A stretch of DNA of 64,000 nucleotides, taken from contig JBKGHI010000001.1 in NCBI GenBank assembly GCA_046520405.1, forward strand, positions 1 to 64,000. Direction: 5' to 3'. A program made the position numbers and the translations under genes. This stretch comes from Myxococcus sp046520405. GTDB taxonomy: Bacteria; Myxococcota; Myxococcia; Myxococcales; Myxococcaceae. Of this stretch, positions 8,916 to 17,617 are shown piece by piece. Under the pieces are notes generated by a model that saw only the letters and a list, made by a program, of their open reading frames with translations, was not told the DNA's origin and ran no database searches. Each line of letters starts with the position of its first letter. Position 1 is the stretch's first letter.

Positions 8916-10715
8916 ATGCAGACCCCTCCCGTCTCACGCGGCTCAATGTGGCGAGCGCTGGGCTACTTGCGGCCCTACCGTCGCACCATCGTCTTCATCC
9001 TGCTCCTTGTCCTGACCTCCGCGAGCCTGAGTGCCCTGGAGCCCCTGGTCCTCAAGGGTATCTTCGACCAGTTGGGCAGCGAGGACGCCACGAAGCCGGT
9101 GCTGCTGGGCGTGGGCCTGCTGGTGCTCATGGGCTTGCTGCGCGAGGCCCTGGGCGCGGCGTCCAATTGGCTCACCTGGCGCACCCGCATCCAGGTGCAC
9201 TTCGCCCTCAACGAGGCCACCGTGTCACGCCTCCACCGGCTGCCGCTGAGCTTCCACCGGCAGGAGGGCGTGGGCGCGCTGATGACGCGCATGGACCGTG
9301 GGCTCCAGGGCTTCGTGGGCGCCATCACCGAGCTCACCTTCAACGTCATCCCCGCGGCGGTGTACCTCTGCATCGCGGTGGCCGTCATGCTCCAGCTCGA
9401 CTGGCGGCTGGCGTTGCTGTCCCTGGCCTTCGCGCCGCTGCCGGTCCTCATCGCCCGGAGGGCCGCGCCCGTGCAGGCCCGCCGCGAGGAGACGCTCCTG
9501 GAGCGGTGGACGCAAATCTACGCCCGCTTCAACGAGGTGCTCTCCGGCATCATCACCGTGAAGAGCTTCGCCATGGAGGAACGGGAGAAGCAGCGCTTCC
9601 TGCACGGCGTGCGGGATGCCAACGCCGTCGTCACGCGGGGTGTGGCGTTCGACTCGGCGGTGACGGCGGGGCAGAACACCACCGTGCTCGTCGCGCGCGT
9701 GGCGTCCATCTGCATGGGCGGCCTTCTGGTGATGAAGGGGCAGCTCACCGTCGGTACGCTGGTGGCTTTCCTGGGCTACATCGGCGGGCTCTTCGGTCCG
9801 GTGCAGGGCCTCAGCGGGGTGTACAAGACGCTGCGGACGGCCTCGGTGGCCATCCGCCAGATTTTCTCCATCCTGGACGCGCAGGACTCGCTGGGCGACG
9901 CGCCGGACGCGCACGAAGTCACGCACATGCGCGGCGACGTGACATTCGAGGACGTCCACTTCGCCTATCCCTCCGGCGCGGGCAGGCCGCTCATCAACGG
10001 CATCTCCCTCGACGTCCGGCGCGGGGAGACGGTGGCCCTGGTGGGGCCCAGCGGCGCGGGCAAGACGACGCTGATGAGCCTGCTGTGCCGCTTCTATGAC
10101 CCGGACCAGGGCGTCGTGCGCGTGGATGGAAGCGACATCCGGACGCTCAAGCAACTGTCGCTGCGGCGCAACATCGGCGTGGTGCTCCAGGACGCGCTGC
10201 TCTTCAACGAAAGCGTGAAGGGGAACATCGCCTACGGCCGGCCCCATGCGACGGACGCGGAGATTGAAGCCGCCGCGCGCGCGGCGCACGCGCATGAGTT
10301 CATCCAGGACCTGCCGCAAGGCTACGACACGCTGGTGGGCGAGCGCGGCAACCGGCTGTCCGCGGGAGAGCGGCAGCGCATCGCCATCGCCCGCTCGCTG
10401 CTGACGGACCCGCCCATCCTCATCCTCGACGAGCCCACCAGCGCGCTCGACGCGGAGAGCGAGGCGCTGGTGCAGGACGCGCTGGGCGAACTGATGAAGG
10501 GGCGCACCACCTTCGCCATCGCGCACCGCCTCTCCACGGTGGTGAACGCGGACCGCATCCTGGTGCTCAAGGACGGCCGCATCATCGAGGAGGGGTCGCA
10601 CGCGGAGTTGATGCGCCGCGACGGCTACTACGCGTCGCTCGTGCGCAAGCAGACGCGTGGGCTGCTCCCGGAGTTGCCCGCGTCGCCGCTGCCGCCCACG
10701 CCCGTGGCCGCGTAG
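8916..10715 (+). CDS. MsbA-like ABC exporter, fused membrane and ATPase domains
   Basis: A 599-residue half-transporter that works as a dimer in the inner membrane. Residues about 10-310 form the six-helix exporter domain. The nucleotide-binding domain has Walker A GPSGAGKTT (about 376-384), signature LSAGERQRIAIARSLL (from about 481), Walker B ILILDEPTSALD and the H-loop AIAHRLSTV. The start used is ATG 8916; an upstream in-frame GTG at 8883 adds only a non-homologous stretch. In this locus a glycolipid or oligosaccharide is the natural candidate cargo, as for MsbA or flippase-type exporters; a drug exporter cannot be excluded by sequence. Confidence 0.88.
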   Translation: MQTPPVSRGSMWRALGYLRPYRRTIVFILLLVLTSASLSALEPLVLKGIFDQLGSEDATKPVLLGVGLLVLMGLLREALGAASNWLTWRTRIQVHFALNEATVSRLHRLPLSFHRQEGVGALMTRMDRGLQGFVGAITELTFNVIPAAVYLCIAVAVMLQLDWRLALLSLAFAPLPVLIARRAAPVQARREETLLERWTQIYARFNEVLSGIITVKSFAMEEREKQRFLHGVRDANAVVTRGVAFDSAVTAGQNTTVLVARVASICMGGLLVMKGQLTVGTLVAFLGYIGGLFGPVQGLSGVYKTLRTASVAIRQIFSILDAQDSLGDAPDAHEVTHMRGDVTFEDVHFAYPSGAGRPLINGISLDVRRGETVALVGPSGAGKTTLMSLLCRFYDPDQGVVRVDGSDIRTLKQLSLRRNIGVVLQDALLFNESVKGNIAYGRPHATDAEIEAAARAAHAHEFIQDLPQGYDTLVGERGNRLSAGERQRIAIARSLLTDPPILILDEPTSALDAESEALVQDALGELMKGRTTFAIAHRLSTVVNADRILVLKDGRIIEEGSHAELMRRDGYYASLVRKQTRGLLPELPASPLPPTPVAA

Positions 10716-10919
10716 GGCCCGCCACCTCGGTGGCTCTTGGGCGGCCGTGACGGGGCCGCTCCCCTGGGTGCCCGCTCGGAAGTGGCTGGGGCGCGTGCAG
10801 GCGCCTGAGCGGGATGAACGTCGGTAGGAGATGGCTAGCACCAACAGGTGCGGTGGCTACCTTCAACATGCGTGGAGGTGGCGACGCCCATCCACTGCCT
10901 GCGTGAGCCGGGGGGCTAC
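10716..10919. other. noncoding spacer with two inverted repeats
   Basis: This 204-bp gap follows the exporter gene. Right after its stop is GCCACC-TC-GGTGGC (10721-10734), a small hairpin without a T-tract. Further on is GCACC-AACA-GGTGC (10838-10851), a possible operator for the long operon starting at 10920. No coding sequence or RNA gene is visible. Confidence 0.35.
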
Positions 10920-12041
10920 ATGAAGCAGAGACAGATTCTCATCACGGGCGGCGCGGGCTTCATCGGCTCGCATCTGGCGGATGCGCTCCTGGCCCGAGGG
11001 CACCGCGTCCGGGTCCTGGATGCCCTGGTGCCTCAGGTCCACGGCGAGGCACGCCAGCGTCCGGAGTACCTGTCACCGGACGTCGAACTCGTGGTGGGCG
11101 ACGTGCGGGACCGGGACGTGGTCCGCCCGTCGCTCGACGGTGTCGATGCCGTCTACCACTTCGCGGCGGCGGTGGGCGTGGGCCAGAGCATGTACGAGGT
11201 GGCCCAGTACACGGCGGTGAACAACCTGGGCACCGCGGTGTTGCTGGAGGCGCTCATCGAACGCCCCGTTGAGCGGCTGGTGGTGGCCTCCAGCATGAGC
11301 GTCTACGGAGAGGGGCTGTCGCGCGCGCCGGATGGCCGCCATGTCCCCGGTGGGCAGCGGCCGCTGGAGCAGCTCACGGCGGGGAAGTGGGAGCTGGAGG
11401 GACCGGAGGGAGAGCCGCTCACGCCCGTGGCGACACCCGAGTCCAAGCCGCCCGAGCTCTCCTCCGTGTACGCGCTGTCGAAGTACGACCAGGAGCGGCT
11501 GTGCCTCATCCTGGGCCGGGCCTACGGCATCCCCACCGTGGCGCTGCGCTTCTTCAACGTCTATGGCCCCCGGCAGGCGCTCTCCAATCCCTACACTGGC
11601 GTGCTCGCCATCTTCGGCGCGCGGCTGCTCAACGGGAGTCCGCCGCTCGTCTTCGAGGATGGGTTGCAGCAGCGGGACTTCGTCAACGTGCGGGACGTGG
11701 CGCGCGCCTGCGCGTTGGCGCTCGACGCGAAGGACGCGGTGTCACAGGTCATCAACGTGGGCAGTGGCCGCGCCATCACCGTGAGGGAGGTGGCCCGGGC
11801 GCTGGCCGAGGTGATGGGGCGGCCCGGCCTCCGCCCCGCGGTGACGGGGCGCTATCGCATGGGCGACATCCGCCACTGCTTCGCGGACATCTCCCTGGCG
11901 AGGGACCTGCTGGGTTACGCACCCGAGGTCTCCTTCCACGACGGGCTCGCGGAGCTGTCGTCGTGGCTGGGAGACCAGGTGGCGACGGACCGCGTGGCCG
12001 AGGCGCGCGCGGAACTCGAGGCACGAGGGTTGACCGTATGA
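10920..12041 (+). CDS. NAD-dependent sugar-nucleotide epimerase/dehydratase (extended SDR)
   Basis: A 373-residue extended short-chain dehydrogenase. The NAD motif GGAGFIGS is at 10-17, the active-site Tyr/Lys pair at YALSK (about 183-187), and the substrate-binding NVYGPRQALSNPYTG is in place. An insertion of about 40 residues before the Tyr (GRHVPGG to SKPPE) is typical of dTDP-L-rhamnose/GDP-sugar-type epimerases found in such clusters. ATG 10920 is the first start that keeps only homologous sequence. Its stop overlaps the next start (ATGA at 12038). It likely provides an unusual nucleotide sugar for the glycosyltransferases that follow. Confidence 0.85.
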   Translation: MKQRQILITGGAGFIGSHLADALLARGHRVRVLDALVPQVHGEARQRPEYLSPDVELVVGDVRDRDVVRPSLDGVDAVYHFAAAVGVGQSMYEVAQYTAVNNLGTAVLLEALIERPVERLVVASSMSVYGEGLSRAPDGRHVPGGQRPLEQLTAGKWELEGPEGEPLTPVATPESKPPELSSVYALSKYDQERLCLILGRAYGIPTVALRFFNVYGPRQALSNPYTGVLAIFGARLLNGSPPLVFEDGLQQRDFVNVRDVARACALALDAKDAVSQVINVGSGRAITVREVARALAEVMGRPGLRPAVTGRYRMGDIRHCFADISLARDLLGYAPEVSFHDGLAELSSWLGDQVATDRVAEARAELEARGLTV

Positions 12042-13135
12042 GTGGGGCGGAGCCTTGGAAGGGGGAGGGCGGCAGGGCGGTCATCTTCGGCGGGGCCGGC
12101 TTCATCGGCTCCAACCTGGCGGACCATTACCTGTCCGCGGGCCGCGCCGTGCGCATCGTCGACAACCTGACGCGGCCAGGCGTGGTGCACAACCTGCGCT
12201 GGCTCCAGGCGCGGCACGGCGCCCGGCTGGAGGTGATGACGGCGGACGTGCGAGATGCCTATGCGGTGAAGCAGGCCGTGGTCGGCGCCAATCAGGTCTT
12301 CCACTTCGCGGCCCAGGTGGCGGTGACGACGAGCCTGGAGGTCCCCATCACCGACTTCGAGGTCAACGCCGGCGGCACCTTGAACGTGCTGGAGGCGCTG
12401 CGCGCCATGGAGCGGCCCGCCCCGCTCGTCTTCACGTCCACCAACAAGGTCTACGGCGGCATGCAGGGGGTGGAGCTGGTCCAGGGCACCAGCCGCTATG
12501 AGCCCCGGGACACGCGCCTGCGCAGCCATGGCGTGGACGAGGGCTGCCCGCTGGACTTCGAGAGCCCCTATGGCTGCTCCAAGGGCGCGGCGGACCAGTA
12601 CGTGCTGGACTATGCGCGGGCCTACGGGCTGAGGACGGTGGTGTTCCGGATGAGCTGCATCTACGGGCCCCGGCAGTTCGGCACCGAGGACCAGGGCTGG
12701 GTGGCGCACTTCCTCCTGCGCGCGCTCGAAGGCCAGCCCCTCACGCTCTACGGGGATGGGAAGCAGGTGCGGGACATCCTCGACGTGAAGGACCTGGTGC
12801 GCGCGCTGAGTCTGGCGCAGCAGCACATGGGACGGCTCAAGGGCCAGGCCTTCAACATGGGCGGCGGTCCCACGCGGGCGGTGAGCCTGCTGGAGTTGCT
12901 GAGCCTCATCGCGCAGCGCACGGGCTTGCATCCCTCCATCCAGTTCGAGGACTGGCGCACGGGGGACCAGCGCTACTACGTCTCCGACACACGGAAGTTC
13001 CAGGCGGCGACGGGATGGGCCCCGCAGGTGGGGGTTCGCGAGGGCGTGGACCGGCTTCACGATTGGTTGCGGACGCTGGTTCGGGAACGGCCAGCCACGG
13101 GGCTGGGGGCGGGACGTGAAGTCCACGCGGGCTAG
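12038..13135 (+). CDS. CDP-paratose 2-epimerase-like NAD-dependent epimerase
   Basis: A 365-residue extended SDR enzyme coupled to the preceding gene by ATGA. The GGAGFIGSN loop is near residues 18-26, and the catalytic YGCSK is near 177-181 after a typical long insert (YEPRDTRLRSHGVDE). NLTRPGVVHNLRWL near the start, DILDVKDLVRAL and YYVSDTRKF are hallmarks of the CDP-tyvelose/CDP-paratose 2-epimerase subgroup, which inverts C2 by transient oxidation. Whether the substrate is truly a CDP-3,6-dideoxyhexose is not known, since no CDP-dideoxysugar synthesis genes are seen in the window. The 3' end overlaps the next gene by 20 bp. Confidence 0.82.
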   Translation: MSGAEPWKGEGGRAVIFGGAGFIGSNLADHYLSAGRAVRIVDNLTRPGVVHNLRWLQARHGARLEVMTADVRDAYAVKQAVVGANQVFHFAAQVAVTTSLEVPITDFEVNAGGTLNVLEALRAMERPAPLVFTSTNKVYGGMQGVELVQGTSRYEPRDTRLRSHGVDEGCPLDFESPYGCSKGAADQYVLDYARAYGLRTVVFRMSCIYGPRQFGTEDQGWVAHFLLRALEGQPLTLYGDGKQVRDILDVKDLVRALSLAQQHMGRLKGQAFNMGGGPTRAVSLLELLSLIAQRTGLHPSIQFEDWRTGDQRYYVSDTRKFQAATGWAPQVGVREGVDRLHDWLRTLVRERPATGLGAGREVHAG

Positions 13136-14258
13136 GGGCCGCTCCACTCGCCGCGTCCTGATGACCACCGACACGGTGGGTGGCGTCTGGACCTACGCGC
13201 TGGAACTCTGCCGGGCGTTCTCCGAGGCGGAGGTCCAGGTGGAGCTTGCGACGCTGGGCGCGCCCATGACGGCGATGCAGGCCGAGGCGGCGCGGAAGGT
13301 CCCCGGGCTGCGCCTCCATGAGAGCACCTACCGGTTGGAGTGGATGGACTCGCCCTGGGCGGACGTGCGGGCCTCCGGCGAATGGCTGCTGGCGCTGGAG
13401 GACCAGTTGGCCCCCGACGTCATCCACCTCAACGGCTACGCCCACGGCTCGCTGCCCTGGCGCGCGCCCTCGGTGGTGGTGGCCCACTCATGTGTCTTGT
13501 CCTGGTGGGAGTCCGTCCTTCGCGAGCCGGCGCCAGCGCGATACGCGCGCTACCAGCGGGAGGTCCGGCGCGGCCTGCGCGCGGTGGACCAGGTGGTGGC
13601 CCCCAGCGCGGCGATGCTCGCCGCCATTGAACGGCACTACGGTCCGCTGCCCACGGCGTGTGTCATCCCGAACGCGCGCCGGGCGGAGGACTTCGCCGCG
13701 GCGCCCAAGGAGCTGTTCGTCCTCGCCGCGGGCCGCTTGTGGGATGAGGCCAAGAACCTGGCCGCGCTGGAGGCGGTGGCGCCCCGGCTGGCGTACCCCG
13801 TGCGCGTCGCCGGGGAGACGCGGCACCCCGGTGGAGGGAAGGCGGCCCAGGCTCGGAACACCGAGCCCTTGGGCCAGCTCTCCCCCGAAGCGCTCGCGGC
13901 CTGGATGGGACGCGCCGCCATCTACGCCTTGCCAGTGCGCTATGAGCCCTTTGGCCTGTCGGCGCTGGAGGCCGCGCTCGCTGGATGCGCGTTGGTGCTG
14001 GGAGACATCCCCAGCCTGCGCGAGGTGTGGGGGGACACGGCGGTGTTCGTGCACCCGGAGGACCTGGAGGGCCTGACGGTCGCGTTGCGGCGGCTCCTGC
14101 GGGACGCGGCCCACCGGGAACGCATGGCCGCCAGGGCTCGGGCCCGCGCGCTCATCTTGAACCCCCGCCGCATGGCGGAGGACTACCTGCGGCTGTACGC
14201 GACGCTCCGGGTGCGGCCGGTCCGGCCTCTCGCCGGGGTCGCGCTCGGCGCGCCTTGA
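13116..14258 (+). CDS. GT4-family glycosyltransferase
   Basis: A GT-B fold glycosyltransferase of 380 residues if GTG 13116 is used; an ATG at 13161 (MTTDTVGGVWTYA) is the minimal alternative. The N-terminal Rossmann half shows DTVGGVWTYALEL and DVIHLNGYAHG. The C-terminal donor-binding half has FVLAAGRLWDEAKN and YEPFGLSALEAALAG, with the EX7E-type Glu pair of GT4 retaining enzymes at about 277 and 285. No membrane segments. It follows the epimerases and precedes three CgeB-type transferases, so it probably adds one sugar of the same chain. Confidence 0.82.
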   Translation: MKSTRARGRSTRRVLMTTDTVGGVWTYALELCRAFSEAEVQVELATLGAPMTAMQAEAARKVPGLRLHESTYRLEWMDSPWADVRASGEWLLALEDQLAPDVIHLNGYAHGSLPWRAPSVVVAHSCVLSWWESVLREPAPARYARYQREVRRGLRAVDQVVAPSAAMLAAIERHYGPLPTACVIPNARRAEDFAAAPKELFVLAAGRLWDEAKNLAALEAVAPRLAYPVRVAGETRHPGGGKAAQARNTEPLGQLSPEALAAWMGRAAIYALPVRYEPFGLSALEAALAGCALVLGDIPSLREVWGDTAVFVHPEDLEGLTVALRRLLRDAAHRERMAARARARALILNPRRMAEDYLRLYATLRVRPVRPLAGVALGAP

Positions 14259-14260
14259 CG

Positions 14261-15418
14261 ATGGAAGGGCCACCGCGAATGCGCATCGTCTTCTTCAGTC
14301 ACTCGCTCATGTCGGACTGGAACCACGGCAATGCGCACTTCCTGCGGGGCGTGGTGACGGAGCTGTGCTCGCGAGGCCATGACGTCCGCGTCTTCGAACC
14401 CGCGGATGCCTGGAGCCTCCGCCACCTCCTGGAGGAGCCGGAGGGCCCGGCGGTGCTGTCGGAAGTGGCGAGCGTCTACCCGCACGTGCGCCCGGAGCGG
14501 TACGACCTGGAGACGCTGGATTTGGACCGGGCCCTGGACGGGGCGCGGCTCGTCGTCGTCCATGAATGGAGCGCGCCGGAGCTGGTGCGTCGCCTGGGTG
14601 AGCGGCGAAAGGGAAGCGATGCCTTCCGCCTCCTCTTCCATGACACGCATCACCGTGGCGTGAGCGCCCGGGAGGAGATGGCTCGCTACGAGCTGGCCCA
14701 CTACGACGGCGTGCTCGCCTTCGGTGATGTCCTGCGGCGGCTCTACCTGGAGCAGGGGTGGGCCCAGCGGGCGTGGACGTGGCACGAGGCCGCGGACACC
14801 CGGGTGTTCGGTCCCCGGCCCGACGTGGTGCCCGAGGACGACGTCGTCTGGATTGGCAACTGGGGCGACGAGGAGCGCACCGAGGAGCTGCATGAGTTCC
14901 TGCTCGACCCGGTGCAGGCGCTGGGCTTGAAGGCGCGGGTGCACGGGGTGCGCTATCCGGACGCGGCGCGAGCGGCCCTGTCGCGCGCGGGCATCACCTA
15001 CGCGGGGTGGCTGCCCAACCACCGGGTGCCCCAGGCCTTCGCCCGGGCGCGGGTGACGCTCCATGTGCCTCGGCGGCCTTACGCCACGTCCCTGCCGGGC
15101 ATCCCCACCATCCGTCCTTTCGAAGCGCTCGCCTGTGGCATTCCGCTGGTGAGCGCGCCGTGGCGGGACGTGGAGGGCCTCTTCACGCCGGGGAGCGACT
15201 ACCTCGCCGCGGACACTGGCGCGCGGATGCGCGGCCACCTGCGGGCGCTGCTGGCGGACGCGGACCTGCGCCGCGCGCTCGCCGAGCAGGGCCGCCGCAC
15301 GGTGCTGGCCCGCCACACGTGCGCGCACCGGGTGGATGAGCTGCTGCGCATCCACGCGTCATTGCAACCCCAGGCCATGGAGGCGGGGGCGTCGTCACGG
15401 GGGAGGGTCACCGCATGA
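14261..15418 (+). CDS. CgeB-like glycosyltransferase, first of three
   Basis: A 386-residue GT-B protein. It opens with MRIVFFSHSLMSDWNHGNAHFLRGVV, a strand and glycine-poor turn characteristic of the CgeB (spore maturation) group. In the C-terminal half IPTIRPFEALACGIPLVSAPW is the donor-site motif, and LARHTCAHRVDELL the usual tail helix. ATG 14261 is used; ATG 14279 is equally possible. It overlaps the next gene by 4 nt. CgeB-type proteins modify surface glycans in spore formers and occur in many glycan loci; the exact sugar cannot be predicted. Confidence 0.78.
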   Translation: MEGPPRMRIVFFSHSLMSDWNHGNAHFLRGVVTELCSRGHDVRVFEPADAWSLRHLLEEPEGPAVLSEVASVYPHVRPERYDLETLDLDRALDGARLVVVHEWSAPELVRRLGERRKGSDAFRLLFHDTHHRGVSAREEMARYELAHYDGVLAFGDVLRRLYLEQGWAQRAWTWHEAADTRVFGPRPDVVPEDDVVWIGNWGDEERTEELHEFLLDPVQALGLKARVHGVRYPDAARAALSRAGITYAGWLPNHRVPQAFARARVTLHVPRRPYATSLPGIPTIRPFEALACGIPLVSAPWRDVEGLFTPGSDYLAADTGARMRGHLRALLADADLRRALAEQGRRTVLARHTCAHRVDELLRIHASLQPQAMEAGASSRGRVTA

Positions 15419-16530
15419 GCAGGGGACTTCGCATCGCATTCTTCGGCTCCAGTCTCGTCTCCGCCTACTGGAACGGCGCGGCCACCTATTACCGAGGCCT
15501 CATCCGCGCCCTGCATGCGCGGGGGCACCAGGTGACCTTCTACGAGCCGGATGCCTTCGAGCGGCAGCAGCACCGGGACATGGCGGACCCGGACTGGGCG
15601 CGGGTGGTCATCTACACCGAGCAGGGGACGGAGGACGTGGAGCGGTGCCTGGAAGAGGCGGGCCGCGCCGACGTGGTGGTGAAGGCCAGCGGCGTGGGCG
15701 TGTTCGATGCCCTGCTGGAGGCTCGCGTGCTCGACCTGAAGCGTCCCGGCGTGCAGGTGGTGTTCTGGGACGTGGACGCGCCCGCCACGCTGGAGCGGCT
15801 GGAGCGCCAGCCGGACGACCCGTTCCGAGCGCTCGTGCCCCGGTATGACCACGTCTTCACCTATGGCGGCGGCGCGCCGGTGGTGTCCGCCTACCGCGCG
15901 CTGGGAGCGCGTCAGTGCGTGCCCATCTACAACGCGCTGGACCCCACCACGCACCACCCGGCGCCCGCGGACGCCCGCTTCAAGGGGGACCTGGCCTTTC
16001 TGGGCAACCGGCTGCCGGACCGGGAGGCCCGGGTGGAGGACTTCTTCCTCCAGGCCGCGGAGCAGTTGCCCGACGCGCGCTTCCTGCTGGGGGGCAGTGG
16101 TTGGGAGGCGCGGCCCCTTCCGGCCAACGTGACGAACCTGGGCCACGTCTACACGCACGAGCACAACGCGCTGAACTGCTCGGCCAGGGCGGTGCTCAAC
16201 ATCCACCGCGACAGCATGGCGCGCTTCGGCTTCTCGCCCGCCACGCGCGTCTTCGAGGCCGCGGGCGCGGGGGCCTGCCTCATCACCGACGCCTTCGAGG
16301 GCGTGGAGCTGTTCCTGGAGCCGGGGCGGGAGGTACTGGTGGCGCGCTCCGGAGCGGAAGTGGCCGAACACGTCCGCCGGTTGACGGAGCCCGAGGCGCG
16401 GCGCATCGGCCAGGCGGCGCTCCGGCGGGTGCTGTCCGGGCACACGTACCTGCACCGCGTGTCCCAGGTGGAGGCGGCGCTGGGCCTTCGCGCCGCGCCC
16501 GCAACGGCGACGCGGGAGTGTGTCGCATGA
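15415..16530 (+). CDS. CgeB-like glycosyltransferase, second of three
   Basis: A 371-residue paralogue of its neighbours, joined to them by ATGA overlaps on both sides. Its start LRIAFFGSSLVSAYWNGAA matches the family's first strand and turn. ATRVFEAAGAGACLITDAF and ELFLEPGREVLVARSG form the donor-binding region, followed by HTYLHRVSQVEAAL. An acidic VVFWDVDAPATLERL segment, shared with the third copy as FYDIDTPVTLAQL, may be part of the active cleft. Predicted cytoplasmic; likely to add one residue in the same glycan. Confidence 0.8.
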   Translation: MSRGLRIAFFGSSLVSAYWNGAATYYRGLIRALHARGHQVTFYEPDAFERQQHRDMADPDWARVVIYTEQGTEDVERCLEEAGRADVVVKASGVGVFDALLEARVLDLKRPGVQVVFWDVDAPATLERLERQPDDPFRALVPRYDHVFTYGGGAPVVSAYRALGARQCVPIYNALDPTTHHPAPADARFKGDLAFLGNRLPDREARVEDFFLQAAEQLPDARFLLGGSGWEARPLPANVTNLGHVYTHEHNALNCSARAVLNIHRDSMARFGFSPATRVFEAAGAGACLITDAFEGVELFLEPGREVLVARSGAEVAEHVRRLTEPEARRIGQAALRRVLSGHTYLHRVSQVEAALGLRAAPATATRECVA

Positions 16531-17594
16531 AGGTCGTCATCCTCGGGCTGTCCATCACCTCCAGTTGGGGCAACGGCCACGCGACGACCTATCGCGGGTT
16601 GGTGCGCGAGTTGGCGCGGCGCGGGCACGACGTGCTGTTCCTGGAGCGGGACGTCCCCTGGTACGCCGCCAACAGGGATTTGCCACGGCCGCCGTACGGC
16701 CGCACCGCGCTGTACGCCAGCCTGGAGGACCTGTCCGGGCGCTTCGGCGCGGACGTGCGTCAGGCGGACCTGGCCATGGTGGGCTCCTACGTCCCGCAGG
16801 GTGTGAAGGTCGGGGATTGGGTGCAGCGGACCGCGCGAGGTGTCACCGCCTTCTATGACATCGACACCCCGGTGACGCTGGCGCAACTGGAGCGCGGGAC
16901 GTGTGAGTACCTGCGGCCGGAGCTGGTGCCGGGGTACCGGCTCTACCTGTCCTTCACCGGTGGCCCCACCCTGGAGCGCATCGAACGGGAGCTGGGTGCC
17001 CCTTGCGCGCGGCCGCTCTACTGCGGTTGCGACCCGGAGCTGTACGTCCCAGCGCCGAGCGAGCCGCGCTGGGCGCTGGGCTACCTGGGGACCTTCAGTG
17101 AGGACCGGCAGCCGGTGCTGGAGCGGTTGATGTTGGACGCCGCGCGGGCGTGGCCCGAGGGCCGCTTCGCCGTCGCGGGACCCCAGTACCCCGAGCACCT
17201 TCAATGGCCAGCGAACGTCACGCGGGTGGAGCACCTGGCGCCGCCCGAGCACCCGGCCTTCTACAACGCCCAGCGCTTCACGCTGAACGTCACGCGCGCC
17301 GACATGGTGCGGGCGGGCTACTCGCCCAGCGTGCGTCTCTTCGAGGCCGCCGCCTGTGGTGTCCCCATCATCAGCGACGACTGGGCGGGCCTGGGGACCT
17401 TCTTCGTGCCGGGGCGGGAGCTCTTCGTCTCGCGCTCGGGGGAGGAGACCTTGCGCTACCTCCGGGAGGTCCCCGAGCCGGAGCGGCAGGCCATGGGCGA
17501 GCGGGCACGCCAGCGCGTGCTGGCCGAGCACACCGCGGAGCATCGGGCACGGACCCTGGAGGACTACGTCCTGGACACGGCGCGAGGGGGCTAG
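16527..17594 (+). CDS. CgeB-like glycosyltransferase, third of three
   Basis: A 355-residue GT-B protein that starts at the ATG overlapping the preceding TGA. It shows the family start VILGLSITSSWGNGHATTY, the central FYDIDTPVTLAQLERG, and the donor-binding SVRLFEAAACGVPIISDDW with ELFVSRSGEETLRYLRE. It is closer to the second copy than to the first in the shared D-x-D/D-x-P segment, suggesting a recent duplication of these two. It ends the tightly overlapping run; the next gene starts 23 bp later. Confidence 0.8.
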   Translation: MKVVILGLSITSSWGNGHATTYRGLVRELARRGHDVLFLERDVPWYAANRDLPRPPYGRTALYASLEDLSGRFGADVRQADLAMVGSYVPQGVKVGDWVQRTARGVTAFYDIDTPVTLAQLERGTCEYLRPELVPGYRLYLSFTGGPTLERIERELGAPCARPLYCGCDPELYVPAPSEPRWALGYLGTFSEDRQPVLERLMLDAARAWPEGRFAVAGPQYPEHLQWPANVTRVEHLAPPEHPAFYNAQRFTLNVTRADMVRAGYSPSVRLFEAAACGVPIISDDWAGLGTFFVPGRELFVSRSGEETLRYLREVPEPERQAMGERARQRVLAEHTAEHRARTLEDYVLDTARGG

Positions 17595-17617
17595 CGAGCG
17601 CCGGGAGAGACATCACC

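Noticed and set aside
11387..12037. upstream extension of the CDP-paratose epimerase-like gene
   Set aside because: The frame is open across the preceding gene, but these codons are the shadow of the first epimerase; the ATG at 12038 with ATGA overlap is the natural start.
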